Of a stretch of DNA of 16,100 nucleotides, positions 1-6,952 are shown piece after piece (position 1 is the stretch's first letter; every line of letters begins with the position of its first letter). The DNA is taken from assembly GCA_017437345.1 (NCBI GenBank), contig JAFSBJ010000252.1, forward strand, positions 1 through 16,100. Reading direction: 5' to 3'. The notes under the pieces are model-generated. The model was not told the origin of the DNA, did no database searches, and saw only the letters and a list, made by a program, of their open reading frames with translations. The position numbers were made by a program, and so were the translations under genes. This DNA comes from Clostridia bacterium. Lineage in GTDB: Bacteria > Bacillota_A > Clostridia > UMGS1810.

Positions 1-28
1 TCTGAAATATTTTTCCTATCCCCAAAGA

Positions 29-63
29 GGGGTGTAAAAAAATTAAGAATTTTTTTACACCCC
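29..63. repeat. Perfect 16-bp inverted repeat (hairpin, possible terminator of an upstream gene)
   Basis: The arms GGGGTGTAAAAAAATT (29-44) and AATTTTTTTACACCCC (48-63) are exact complements around a 3-base loop. The outer part of the stem is GC-rich and the inner part is only A/T. No T-run follows on either strand, so this is not a textbook intrinsic terminator. Its place between the window edge and the first operon still fits a terminator or processing hairpin for whatever lies to the left. A short competing stem CCCC/GGGG (20-23/29-32) shares the left arm. Confidence 0.6.
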
Positions 64-84
64 CAATTAATAAAAGAGTATGAT
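54..84 (+). promoter_or_regulatory. Weak sigma-A-like promoter candidate for the hydF operon
   Basis: TTTACA (54-59) and TATGAT (79-84) are separated by 19 bp, wider than the usual 17. The -35 half lies inside the right arm of the preceding hairpin. It is the best candidate I see before the first gene, but the spacing makes it uncertain, and transcription could also enter from the left. Confidence 0.3.
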
Positions 85-141
85 TTTTTAAATTAAATTA
101 TATTTTTAAAAATAATGTGTAAAATAAAAACGGAGGAAAAA

Positions 142-381
142 ATGCAGTATAATTATAAACCGAGCGGAGTATGCTCAAGAAATATAAGCTTTGAAGTGGA
201 AGATGGAATTGTTAAAAATGTTGTTTTCACAGGAGGCTGCTCCGGCAACACCCAAGGCATAGCAAAGCTATGTGAAGGAAGAAAAGTGGATGAAATTGTA
301 GAGCTTTTAGATGGAATAAAATGCGGCTTTAAAAACACATCCTGCCCTGACCAGCTTTCAAAAGCATTAAAAAAAGTTTAA
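142..381 (+). CDS. TIGR03905-type TSCPD domain-containing small protein
   Basis: A 79-residue soluble protein made of one TSCPD domain, the module also found at the C-terminus of some ribonucleotide reductases. The diagnostic TSCPD motif is at residues 66-70. Five cysteines are spread along it (11, 33, 44, 61, 68), and a metal-binding role for some of them is plausible but unproven. I chose ATG 142 because a strong CGGAGG lies at 131-136. An in-frame ATG at 115 would add nine residues with no ribosome-binding site before them. It is the first gene of a run with the TM1266-type regulator (13 bp downstream) and hydF, which suggests a role connected with iron-sulfur or hydrogenase metabolism. 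The biochemical function of this family is not known to me. Family assignment is firm; function is open. Confidence 0.85.
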   Translation: MQYNYKPSGVCSRNISFEVEDGIVKNVVFTGGCSGNTQGIAKLCEGRKVDEIVELLDGIKCGFKNTSCPDQLSKALKKV

Positions 382-394
382 CGGAGGTAGTTTT

Positions 395-652
395 ATGCAA
401 ACAAGAGTTGCAATAATTGCAATAATAGTAGAGGATTATGATTCTGTAGACACCTTAAATGCAGTTCTCCATGACTATGGAACCTATATTATCGGAAGAA
501 TGGGCCTTCCCTATAGAGAAAAGCATATAAACATCATAAGCATTGCCATTGATGCTCCTCAGGATATAATAAGCGCCCTTTCAGGAAAAATAGGCAAGAT
601 TGATGGAGTAAGCGCAAAAACTGTATATTCAAATGTAATAACAGAAGAATAA
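395..652 (+). CDS. TM1266-type iron-only hydrogenase system regulator, ACT-like
   Basis: An 85-residue protein resembling the family named 'iron-only hydrogenase system regulator' after Thermotoga TM1266 (TIGR03959). The sequence has the alternating strand/helix pattern of a small ACT-like or NikR-C-like ligand-binding fold: a strand at about 3-13, a helix at 16-27, then the conserved YIIGRMGLPYREKHINIIS stretch at 30-48 and a second helix and strand. There is no DNA-binding domain, so the word regulator rests on gene-neighbourhood reasoning in the literature, not on anything visible here. ATG 395 has GGAGG at 384-388. It sits between the TSCPD gene and hydF with short gaps (13 bp and about 20 bp), as expected for a hydrogenase-maturation operon. 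Confidence 0.85.
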   Translation: MQTRVAIIAIIVEDYDSVDTLNAVLHDYGTYIIGRMGLPYREKHINIISIAIDAPQDIISALSGKIGKIDGVSAKTVYSNVITEE

Positions 653-672
653 AACAAAAGTGAGTGATAAAC

Positions 673-1860
673 TTGGGATTAAATAGCGTAGTTAATGCAC
701 AAAGAGTTCATATATCTTTTTTCGGTCTCAGAAATGCCGGAAAATCAAGTCTTGTAAATGCAGTCACAAATCAGGAAATTGCAGTTGTGTCGGATATAAA
801 GGGCACAACTACCGATCCTGTTAAAAAGTCAATGGAGCTTCTGCCCCTTGGCCCTGTTCTTATAACCGACACCCCCGGCTTCGATGACGAGGGCGAGCTT
901 GGCGAAAAAAGAGTTGTTAAAACAATGCAGGTGCTTGATAAAACCGACATAGCGGTTTTAGTCAGCGACGCCACAAGGGAAATGTTAAAAACTGAGCAGG
1001 AGCTTATTGAAACCTTTAAGAAAAAGAACATTCCTTATGTTGTGGTTTTTAATAAATGCGATTTGGGGAAAGCTCATAACAAAACAGATGCCAATGTTAT
1101 CTATACCTCTGCAACCAAAAAAATCAATATAGATAATCTTAAAAATCTTCTTGCATCAAATTCAAAGCCGCAGCCCGATAAAAAGCTTCTTGGCGATCTT
1201 TTAAGCTCTGAGGATGTTGTAGTTCTTATAACACCCATCGACGAATCGGCCCCCAAGGGAAGAATGATTCTTCCTCAGGTTCAGACAATCCGCGACATTC
1301 TTGATTCCGATGCAATCTGCGTTGTAACCAAGGAAAACACCTATGAAAAAACTCTGGAAATCTTAGGTGACAGAGTGAAGCTTGCTATATGCGACTCCCA
1401 GGTGTTTGCTATGGTAAATAAGCTGACTCCCCCTGATATTTTGCTCACATCATTCTCAATTCTTATGGCTCGCTTTAAAGGCTATCTCAAAGAAGCCTAT
1501 GAGAGTGCAAAGGTCCTGGATGATATAAAGGAAGGCGACAAAATCCTTATAAGCGAAGGCTGCTCTCATCATCGTCAATGCGGCGACATAGGAACTGTCA
1601 AGCTTCCCAATCTCATAAAAAAATACACGGGCATAAATCCCGTGTTTGAATTTACTCAGGGAACAGAATTCCCAGCTGAGCTTAAGAAATATAAGCTTGT
1701 TATCCATTGCGGCGGCTGTATGCTAAATGAACGCGAGGTTCAGAGCAGGATGAATCTATCTCTTGCCTCCGGCACTCCGTTTTGCAATTATGGAGTTGCC
1801 ATTGCCTATATGAATGGCATCATAAACCGCAGCACAAATATTTTTCCGGAGTTAAATTAG
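673..1860 (+). CDS. hydF: [FeFe] hydrogenase H-cluster maturation GTPase HydF
   Basis: HydF is the GTPase scaffold on which the 2Fe subcluster made by HydE and HydG is assembled and passed to the [FeFe]-hydrogenase. Numbering from TTG 673 (395 residues), the GTPase domain shows the P-loop GLRNAGKSS at 18-26, the G2 threonines at about 45-47, DTPG at 66-69 and NKCD at 127-130. The C-terminal iron-sulfur motif is intact: C297-x-H299, then 45 residues, then H345-C346-x-x-C349. I prefer TTG 673 because it gives the MGLN...RVHI beginning typical of the family and has an AGTGAG site 8 bp upstream. GTG 664 would add three residues without a clear site. HydE and HydG are not seen. The 3' end overlaps the convergent XRE gene by 4 bp. 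Identification is very secure; the start is less so. Confidence 0.93.
   Translation: MGLNSVVNAQRVHISFFGLRNAGKSSLVNAVTNQEIAVVSDIKGTTTDPVKKSMELLPLGPVLITDTPGFDDEGELGEKRVVKTMQVLDKTDIAVLVSDATREMLKTEQELIETFKKKNIPYVVVFNKCDLGKAHNKTDANVIYTSATKKINIDNLKNLLASNSKPQPDKKLLGDLLSSEDVVVLITPIDESAPKGRMILPQVQTIRDILDSDAICVVTKENTYEKTLEILGDRVKLAICDSQVFAMVNKLTPPDILLTSFSILMARFKGYLKEAYESAKVLDDIKEGDKILISEGCSHHRQCGDIGTVKLPNLIKKYTGINPVFEFTQGTEFPAELKKYKLVIHCGGCMLNEREVQSRMNLSLASGTPFCNYGVAIAYMNGIINRSTNIFPELN
1617..1645 (-). terminator. Minus-strand intrinsic terminator inside hydF, for the XRE transcript
   Basis: Read on the minus strand: ACACGGG, a 7-base loop, CCCGTGT, one A, then seven T. The stem arms are 1639-1645 and 1625-1631, and the T-run is 1617-1623. 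It lies about 210 bases beyond the stop codon of the minus-strand XRE gene and inside the coding sequence of hydF. Stem, loop and T-run meet the usual intrinsic-terminator pattern. No better minus-strand candidate was found between it and the XRE stop. Confidence 0.6.
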
Positions 1861-2279
1861 ATAAGCCCTGTCATATCAGGCACAGAAGAAGGAATCTGAG
1901 CCTCTGCTGCTTTTCTTCCGGCAATTTCATTTGACTTTGAGACAGCTCTTTCAATATAATCGTCATTTCCCCTTGAACGGTTAAATTCCATAGACGCAAA
2001 CGCCATAACAGCATGGGCTCCCTTTTCGTCCAATGCGTTATACATATTTATAAGATTTATAACATCATCCGTCATAACAATGTGGGAATGATAGTTTATA
2101 AGCTCAATTCCCAATTTTTCACACATCTTCACAACCGTCTCATATGCAGTTCCCTTAAGACCTGATTTTATAGCGCTCACAACAGTTGTCTGGGCAACGC
2201 CGATTTCTTCGGCAAATTTTCTTGTGCTTTTAAACTGTTTTTTTATTTCTTTTTCAATTATTTCTGATAGCTCGGTCAT
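1857..2279 (-). CDS. XRE-family helix-turn-helix transcriptional regulator
   Basis: A 140-residue protein with an N-terminal Cro/CI-type helix-turn-helix at about residues 14-58 (FAEEIGVAQTTVVSAIKSG is the helix 2-turn-helix 3 part). A helical C-terminal half follows, with no recognisable enzyme or sensor domain. No membrane segment or secretion signal is visible, so it should act on DNA in the cytoplasm. The start has GGTGG about 9 bp upstream, read on the minus strand. The gene converges on hydF and overlaps it by 4 bp. Its own promoter (2310-2338) contains a perfect palindrome, which fits autoregulation, and a similar sequence covers the -10 box of the aconitase operon. What it senses and its true targets are unknown. 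Family call is firm; targets are inference. Confidence 0.85.
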   Translation of the reverse strand: MTELSEIIEKEIKKQFKSTRKFAEEIGVAQTTVVSAIKSGLKGTAYETVVKMCEKLGIELINYHSHIVMTDDVINLINMYNALDEKGAHAVMAFASMEFNRSRGNDDYIERAVSKSNEIAGRKAAEAQIPSSVPDMTGLI

Positions 2280-2305
2280 ATAAATACCACCTTCAATAAA
2301 TTATG

Positions 2306-2320
2306 TATGATTTTATCATA
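2306..2320. promoter_or_regulatory. Palindromic operator candidate over the XRE promoter
   Basis: TATGAT-TTT-ATCATA is a perfect inverted repeat of two 6-bp halves around three T. It covers the -10 element of the minus-strand XRE promoter (2310-2315). The size and placement are usual for an XRE autorepressor site. It is AT-rich and could be coincidental. Confidence 0.4.
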
Positions 2321-2338
2321 AGCAATGTTAAAAGTCAA
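2310..2338 (-). promoter_or_regulatory. Sigma-A-type promoter for the XRE gene
   Basis: On the minus strand, TTGACT (2338 to 2333) and TAAAAT (2315 to 2310) are separated by exactly 17 bp. Initiation about 7 bases further gives a leader of about 25 nt ending in the GGTGG ribosome-binding site and the ATG at 2279. Confidence 0.65.
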
Positions 2339-2392
2339 ATAAGCCCGGGTCATAACTTTTATTTATGCGCCCATAATTAATGGTGATAATCT

Positions 2393-2433
2393 TCCGTCAA
2401 ACTATATATTTTGGTGTTTGACGGACTTTTTTT
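2393..2433 (+). terminator. Rho-independent terminator (plus strand)
   Basis: The stem is TCCGTCAAAC (2393-2402) with GTTTGACGGA (2416-2425), 10 perfect pairs and a 13-base loop, followed by C and seven T (2427-2433). No + strand gene ends just before it. The nearest is hydF, 530 bp upstream across the whole XRE gene. It probably ends hydF-operon readthrough and shields the aconitase promoter. A short untranslated transcript starting nearby is possible, but I find no convincing promoter for one. Confidence 0.8.
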
Positions 2434-2466
2434 ATTGTGAAATATAGAAAAATGTATTTTGCAAGT

Positions 2467-2496
2467 TTGACACGATAAGAAAATATATGATATTAT
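2467..2496 (+). promoter_or_regulatory. Sigma-A promoter of the aconitase-isocitrate dehydrogenase operon
   Basis: A perfect TTGACA (2467-2472) is followed after 18 bp by TATTAT (2491-2496). A second TATAAT (2497-2502) lies too far from the -35 to pair with it. The stretch 2486-2500 resembles the XRE-promoter palindrome at 13 of 15 positions and covers the -10, so repression by that regulator is possible. Confidence 0.7.
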
Positions 2497-2610
2497 TATA
2501 ATACGATAATTTTTAAGTATGCAGGGATTTTTGCTCTTTCACCACAGGCATAAAGACAGACGAACTTCCTGCAAAGATAAAATATAACATTCAGAAAGGA
2601 TGTAGAATAA

Positions 2611-4542
2611 ATGGGATTAACACTAACAGAAAAAATTCTCAAGGCTCACCTTGTTGACGGAGAGTTTAAAAAAGGTCAGGAAATAGGAATTAAAATAGAC
2701 CAGACCTTAACTCAGGATGCCACAGGAACAATGGCTTATCTCGAATTTGAAGCAATTGGCATTCCAAGAGTAAAAACAGAGCGCTCTGTTGCCTACATAG
2801 ACCACAACACCCTCCAGTCCGGTTTTGAAAATGCCGATGACCATCGCTTCATAGGTTCAATTGCCAAAAAGCACGGTATCTATTTTTCTCGTCCCGGCAA
2901 CGGAATATGCCACCAGGTTCACTTAGAGCGTTTTGGTATTCCCGGAAAAACCCTTATCGGCTCCGATAGCCACACCCCCACAGGCGGCGGCATAGGTATG
3001 ATAGCCATTGGTGCCGGCGGTCTTGATGTTGCAGTTGCAATGGGAGGCGGAGCATATTATATAACCTATCCGAAAATCGTTAAAATAAACCTGACAGGAA
3101 AGCTTTCTCCCTGGGTTGCTGCAAAGGATGTTATCCTGGAGGTTCTTCGCAGGATGTCTGTTAAAGGCGGAGTAGGCAAGGTTATAGAATACTGCGGCGA
3201 AGGTGTTAAAACTCTTTCCGTTCCCGAAAGAGCCACTATCACCAACATGGGTGCTGAGCTTGGTGCCACAACCTCAATTTTCCCTTCTGATGAAATAACA
3301 AGAGAATTTTTAAAAGCTCAGAAAAGGGAAGAGGCTTATGTTCCTCTTTGCGCCGATGAAGATGCTATATATGATGAAATAATAGATATCAATCTTTCAG
3401 ATATAACCCCGATGGCAGCTTGCCCTCATATGCCCGATAATGTTAAAACATTAAATGAAATCGGCAAAATGAAAATAGACCAGGTTTGCATAGGCTCCTG
3501 CACCAATAGCTCCCTTCAGGATATGATGAAAGTTGCCCACATATTAAAAGGCAAAACAGTAAACCCCGATGTATCTCTTTCAATAGCTCCCGGTTCAAAA
3601 CAGGTTCTTAATATGCTGGCACAAAACGGAGCTCTTTCCATTATGATAGATGCCGGTGCAAGAATTTTGGAAAGTGCCTGCGGTCCCTGCATAGGAATGG
3701 GACAGTCACCAAATTCCAAGGGAATATCCTTAAGAACCTTCAACCGTAATTTTGAAGGCCGCTCAGGCACAAAGGATGCTCAGGTTTACCTTGTGTCTCC
3801 TGAGGTTGCAGCAGCATCAGCCATAGCCGGCTACCTTACCGACCCCAGAGATTTAGGTGATATGCCCGAATTTAAAATGCCCGAAGAATTTATCATAAAC
3901 GACAATATGATAGTAATTCCTGCAGATGAAAAGGATATGGATAGTGTTGAAATTCTCCGTGGACCAAACATAAAACCCTTCCCCAAAACAGAACCCCTTT
4001 GTGACACTATCGAATGTAAATGCTCATTAAAGGTTGAAGACAATATCACCACCGACCATATCATGCCCGCAGGTGCTAAAATTCTTCCCCTTCGTTCAAA
4101 TATCCCTGCTATTTCAAACCATTGCTTCACAGTATGCGATGAAAACTTCCCATCAAGAGCTAAAGAAATGGTAAGGAGCATAATAGTTGGAGGAGCAAAC
4201 TATGGTCAGGGGTCATCCCGTGAGCATGCGGCATTAGCTCCTTTATATCTTGGAGTTAAAGCAGTTCTCACCAAATCCTTTGCAAGAATTCACCGCGCAA
4301 ATCTCGTTAATGCCGGAATTCTTCCTCTCACCTTCAAAAATGAAGCAGACTATGATTTTATCGACTTAAATGATGAACTCATCATAGAAAACCTCAAGGA
4401 AGCCATTGAAGAAGGAAAGAATATCATCATAACAAATAAAACAAAATCAAAAGAAATCGAATGTGAATGTGAGCTTTCAGAGCGTGCAAAGAAAATCATT
4501 CTTGCCGGCGGACTTTTAAGCTACACAAAAGAGCAGATGTAA
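2611..4542 (+). CDS. Aconitate hydratase (aconitase), short bacterial type
   Basis: Isomerises citrate to isocitrate through cis-aconitate using a [4Fe-4S] cluster, in the cytoplasm. The 643-residue protein has the cluster-bearing domains first (about 1-430) and the swivel domain last (about 470-640). Cluster ligands are visible as C297 in GSCTNSS and C357/C360 in ACGPCIG. The swivel active-site loop NYGQGSSREHA begins at residue 530, with the catalytic Ser535/Ser536/Arg537 group. Dihydroxyacid-binding signatures GSDSHTPT (117-124) and TTDHIMPAG (490-498) are present. It is shorter than AcnA (about 890) and close to the Aquifex/clostridial aconitase size. The related homoaconitase and isopropylmalate isomerase families are less likely because isocitrate dehydrogenase follows 24 bp later. 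ATG 2611 has AAAGGA at 2595-2600. Confidence 0.92.
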   Translation: MGLTLTEKILKAHLVDGEFKKGQEIGIKIDQTLTQDATGTMAYLEFEAIGIPRVKTERSVAYIDHNTLQSGFENADDHRFIGSIAKKHGIYFSRPGNGICHQVHLERFGIPGKTLIGSDSHTPTGGGIGMIAIGAGGLDVAVAMGGGAYYITYPKIVKINLTGKLSPWVAAKDVILEVLRRMSVKGGVGKVIEYCGEGVKTLSVPERATITNMGAELGATTSIFPSDEITREFLKAQKREEAYVPLCADEDAIYDEIIDINLSDITPMAACPHMPDNVKTLNEIGKMKIDQVCIGSCTNSSLQDMMKVAHILKGKTVNPDVSLSIAPGSKQVLNMLAQNGALSIMIDAGARILESACGPCIGMGQSPNSKGISLRTFNRNFEGRSGTKDAQVYLVSPEVAAASAIAGYLTDPRDLGDMPEFKMPEEFIINDNMIVIPADEKDMDSVEILRGPNIKPFPKTEPLCDTIECKCSLKVEDNITTDHIMPAGAKILPLRSNIPAISNHCFTVCDENFPSRAKEMVRSIIVGGANYGQGSSREHAALAPLYLGVKAVLTKSFARIHRANLVNAGILPLTFKNEADYDFIDLNDELIIENLKEAIEEGKNIIITNKTKSKEIECECELSERAKKIILAGGLLSYTKEQM

Positions 4543-4566
4543 TTTTAAAATAAAGGAATGAAGAAA

Positions 4567-5778
4567 ATGGCAAAAATTCAGATGAAAACCCCTCTCGTTG
4601 AGATGGATGGCGACGAAATGACCAGAGTTATCTGGCAGATGATAAAAGATTATCTTATTAATCCATATGTAGATTTAAAAACAGAGTATTATGATTTAGG
4701 GCTGGAGCATAGAAACGAAACCAACGACCAGGTAACCGTTGATAGTGCCGAAGCAACAAAAAAATACGGTGTTGCAGTTAAATGTGCCACAATCACCCCA
4801 AATGCTGCCCGTATGACAGAATATAATCTTAAGGAAATGTGGAAATCACCAAATGGAACTATAAGAGCTATTTTAGATGGCACAGTTTTCCGCACACCCA
4901 TCATAGTTAAAGGTGTAACACCCTTTATTCCCACATGGACCAAACCCATAACAATTGCTCGTCATGCCTATGGTGATGTATATAAAAACACAGAGATGCA
5001 GGTTCCCGAAGGAGCAAAATGTGAAATTGTCTGCACCGATAAAGATGGCAACGAGCAAAGACAGCTTATCCATAATTTCGATGGCACACCGGGCATTATC
5101 CAGGGCCTTCACAACACAGATAAATCCATTAAAAGCTTTGCAAGAAGCTGCTTTAACTATGCCCTTGATATGAAACAGGATTTGTGGTTTGCAACTAAAG
5201 ACACCATCAGCAAAAAATATGACCATCGCTTTAAGGATATATTCAGCGAAATTTTCGAAGCAGAATATAAAGAAAAATTTGAAAATGCAGGCATAGAATA
5301 TTTCTATACCCTCATCGACGATGCAGTTGCAAGAGTTATCCGCTCCGAAGGCGGCTATATCTGGGCTTGTAAAAACTATGATGGCGATGTAATGAGTGAT
5401 ATGGTTGCCACAGCCTATGGAAGCCTTGCCATGATGACATCTGTTCTGGTTTCTCCCGAAGGCGTCTATGAATATGAAGCAGCTCATGGAACAGTTCAGC
5501 GTCATTACTATAAGCATCTTAAAGGCGAGCAGACCTCCACAAACAGCGTTGCAACCCTTTTTGCCTGGACAGGCGCCCTTAGAAAAAGAGGCGAGCTTGA
5601 TGGATTAAAAGAGCTTTCCGATTTTGCCGACAAGCTTGAAAAGGCAACAATCCAGACAATAGAAGAAGGCGTTATGACAGGGGATTTGTATCTACTTTCA
5701 AATCTTGCCGAAAAGAAAAAAGTCGACACAGAAACCTTCCTCAAAGAGATTGCAATAAGACTGGATAAATTACTATAA
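4567..5778 (+). CDS. icd: NADP-dependent isocitrate dehydrogenase, eukaryotic-like dimeric type
   Basis: Oxidatively decarboxylates isocitrate to 2-oxoglutarate with NADP+, the second step after the aconitase encoded just upstream. The 403-residue protein belongs to the class shared with human IDH1/IDH2, not the E. coli Icd class. Substrate residues are seen at KSPNGTIR (93-100), R109 and R132 in ARHAYGD, the same number as the well-known human IDH1 arginine. Metal ligands are D251 or D252, D274 and D278 in YDGDVMSD. The loop [10 protein letters not shown] (305-314) carries the Arg312-His313 pair that reads the NADP 2'-phosphate. I chose ATG 4567 because the AAAGGA at 4552-4557 is 9 bp away and [15 protein letters not shown] then begins where the family usually begins. 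The in-frame ATG 4558 directly abuts that site. Confidence 0.93.
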   Translation: MAKIQMKTPLVEMDGDEMTRVIWQMIKDYLINPYVDLKTEYYDLGLEHRNETNDQVTVDSAEATKKYGVAVKCATITPNAARMTEYNLKEMWKSPNGTIRAILDGTVFRTPIIVKGVTPFIPTWTKPITIARHAYGDVYKNTEMQVPEGAKCEIVCTDKDGNEQRQLIHNFDGTPGIIQGLHNTDKSIKSFARSCFNYALDMKQDLWFATKDTISKKYDHRFKDIFSEIFEAEYKEKFENAGIEYFYTLIDDAVARVIRSEGGYIWACKNYDGDVMSDMVATAYGSLAMMTSVLVSPEGVYEYEAAHGTVQRHYYKHLKGEQTSTNSVATLFAWTGALRKRGELDGLKELSDFADKLEKATIQTIEEGVMTGDLYLLSNLAEKKKVDTETFLKEIAIRLDKLL

Positions 5779-5794
5779 AAAATATTATAAAAAT

Positions 5795-5837
5795 AAATGG
5801 AATGTAAAAATCCAAATGATTTTTACATTCCATTTTT
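5795..5837. terminator. Bidirectional terminator between icd and spoIIP
   Basis: An 18-bp perfect stem (5795-5812 with 5818-5835) around a 5-base loop, with T-runs on both sides (TTTTT at 5833-5837 on +, T-rich 5779-5797 on the minus strand). It sits between two convergent genes and should stop both. Its inner core TGTAAAAA/TTTTTACA is the same as in the hairpin at 29-63. Confidence 0.88.
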
Positions 5838-5875
5838 GCTTCTAATAATAATTCTATAATACAACCATTTAGAAA

Positions 5876-6889
5876 TCAGCTGTTATCCCTCAGGGTTTTT
5901 GCAATTCCCTCTGCTAAAATTTCAGCAGACCTCAGAGCTTCAAGCTGAGTGTTTCCGTGGGTTCCGATTTCAAAAAGGAGGGAGCCTTTTGTTTTGTGCA
6001 TATTAAATCTTTCTTTTCTAAGATTTAAAGGTCTCATAAATCCCGGATGCATCTCTTCTAAGGTTTTCTGGATTTTAAGTGCAAAAATCAGGTTGTCTTT
6101 CCAAAAGGGATTGCTTAACCCCATAGCATCCGTTCCGCAAACTATCATTGCCTGAGCGGTTTGCTTTCCATTAATGTCCGTTATAAGCTTTACAGCACAA
6201 CCATCCTTATCCTCTATAGCATCCCTGTGAATGTCAAAAACAAAATCAATCTCCGGGTATCTTTCAAGATACCATTCTATAACCCCTAAAGATTTCACAT
6301 ACGATGAATTGTAGGCAGGATAGTCGCAAAGGGTTTTATCGTGGATAACCGCAATATTATTTTCTTCAAAAATTTCTGTCATTCTCTCACCGATGCTGAC
6401 CATGTTTTTTGTGGTGTCGGTTGTTCTGTAGCTTTTGTTTGTTCCTATTCCGTTGCCCGATTTATCCGAATATGTTTCGCAGGCATGAGTATGGATAATA
6501 AGTATTTTTGCATCTTTTCCTGAAATATCATATATCCTTTTTTCATTTGAAAGGGATAGGGCGTCAACAGAATATCCGGTCTCATTTTTAATTTCAAGAT
6601 TGGTTGAAGCTATGTTTTTTTCTCCGATTTTGATTTTTTTTGTTTCTGTTTTTTGCATCTTACTTTGCTTTTCTTCTTTCTTTTCAGCTTTTGTAAAAAG
6701 GGGAGAAGCATAGCTCATTATTTTTTGCGGGTTATATCCTCCTAAATTCAAAAAAACAGATTTGCTTTTTTGCTTTTCTTCTGGTTTTTTCGATGTGAAA
6801 TTCATTATCGCCCCCAATATTACTATTGCAAAAACTATGTAGAGAAAAAAGCTTATAAGCTTTCTTTTTTTAATCACAAAGCCATACAT
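5876..6889 (-). CDS. spoIIP: Stage II sporulation protein P, peptidoglycan amidase/endopeptidase
   Basis: SpoIIP works with SpoIID and SpoIIM to thin and remove septal peptidoglycan so that the mother-cell membrane can engulf the forespore. The 337-residue protein has a basic N-terminus and a single membrane anchor (about 11-29), then a low-complexity Lys/Glu/Gln linker (34-90) and the extracytoplasmic catalytic domain (about 125-335). Family hallmarks are HTHACETY (133-140), DIHRDA (219-224) and KGSLLFEIGTHGNT (301-314), with His133, His135, His221 and Glu307 as likely metal or catalytic residues. ATG has AGAAGG only 3 bp upstream on the minus strand; an in-frame GTG four codons later is an alternative. 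The gene stands alone, convergent with icd and divergent from lon, and indicates a spore-forming lineage. No GPR protease gene, its frequent neighbour, is present here. Confidence 0.92.
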   Translation of the reverse strand: MYGFVIKKRKLISFFLYIVFAIVILGAIMNFTSKKPEEKQKSKSVFLNLGGYNPQKIMSYASPLFTKAEKKEEKQSKMQKTETKKIKIGEKNIASTNLEIKNETGYSVDALSLSNEKRIYDISGKDAKILIIHTHACETYSDKSGNGIGTNKSYRTTDTTKNMVSIGERMTEIFEENNIAVIHDKTLCDYPAYNSSYVKSLGVIEWYLERYPEIDFVFDIHRDAIEDKDGCAVKLITDINGKQTAQAMIVCGTDAMGLSNPFWKDNLIFALKIQKTLEEMHPGFMRPLNLRKERFNMHKTKGSLLFEIGTHGNTQLEALRSAEILAEGIAKTLRDNS

Positions 6890-6952
6890 TTTCCTTCTGC
6901 GTCGGTATTTCGGTCTTATTTCAAAACGCCCCCTTCCTGCCCGTCTATGTTA

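Larger units (their letters stand above)
2281..2610. other. Intergenic region between the XRE gene and aconitase
   Basis: This 330-bp gap holds the minus-strand XRE promoter and its palindrome (2306-2338), the + strand terminator (2393-2433), the aconitase promoter (2467-2496) and a leader of about 108 nt with a possible long-loop stem TGCAGGGA/TTCCTGCA (2520-2527/2566-2573, one G-T pair). I see no credible protein gene in it. Confidence 0.7.

Noticed and set aside
115..141. Longer N-terminus for the TSCPD protein (ATG 115)
   Set aside because: The CGGAGG site lies inside that extension and points to ATG 142. The extension is also not family-like.
2199..2213. GCCGA/TCGGC hairpin inside the XRE gene as a + strand terminator for hydF
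   Set aside because: Only 5 pairs, and the following bases are AAATTTTC, not an immediate T-run. The stem at 2393-2433 is much stronger.
2519..2587. Possible 22-codon leader peptide before aconitase (ATG 2519)
   Set aside because: No ribosome-binding site before it and no run of regulatory codons. More likely chance within the leader.
4873..5517. A 214-codon minus-strand open frame inside icd
   Set aside because: It lies wholly antisense to a certain gene, has no ribosome-binding site, and its translation (Cys/Phe/Ile-rich) matches no family. It arises from the codon use of icd.
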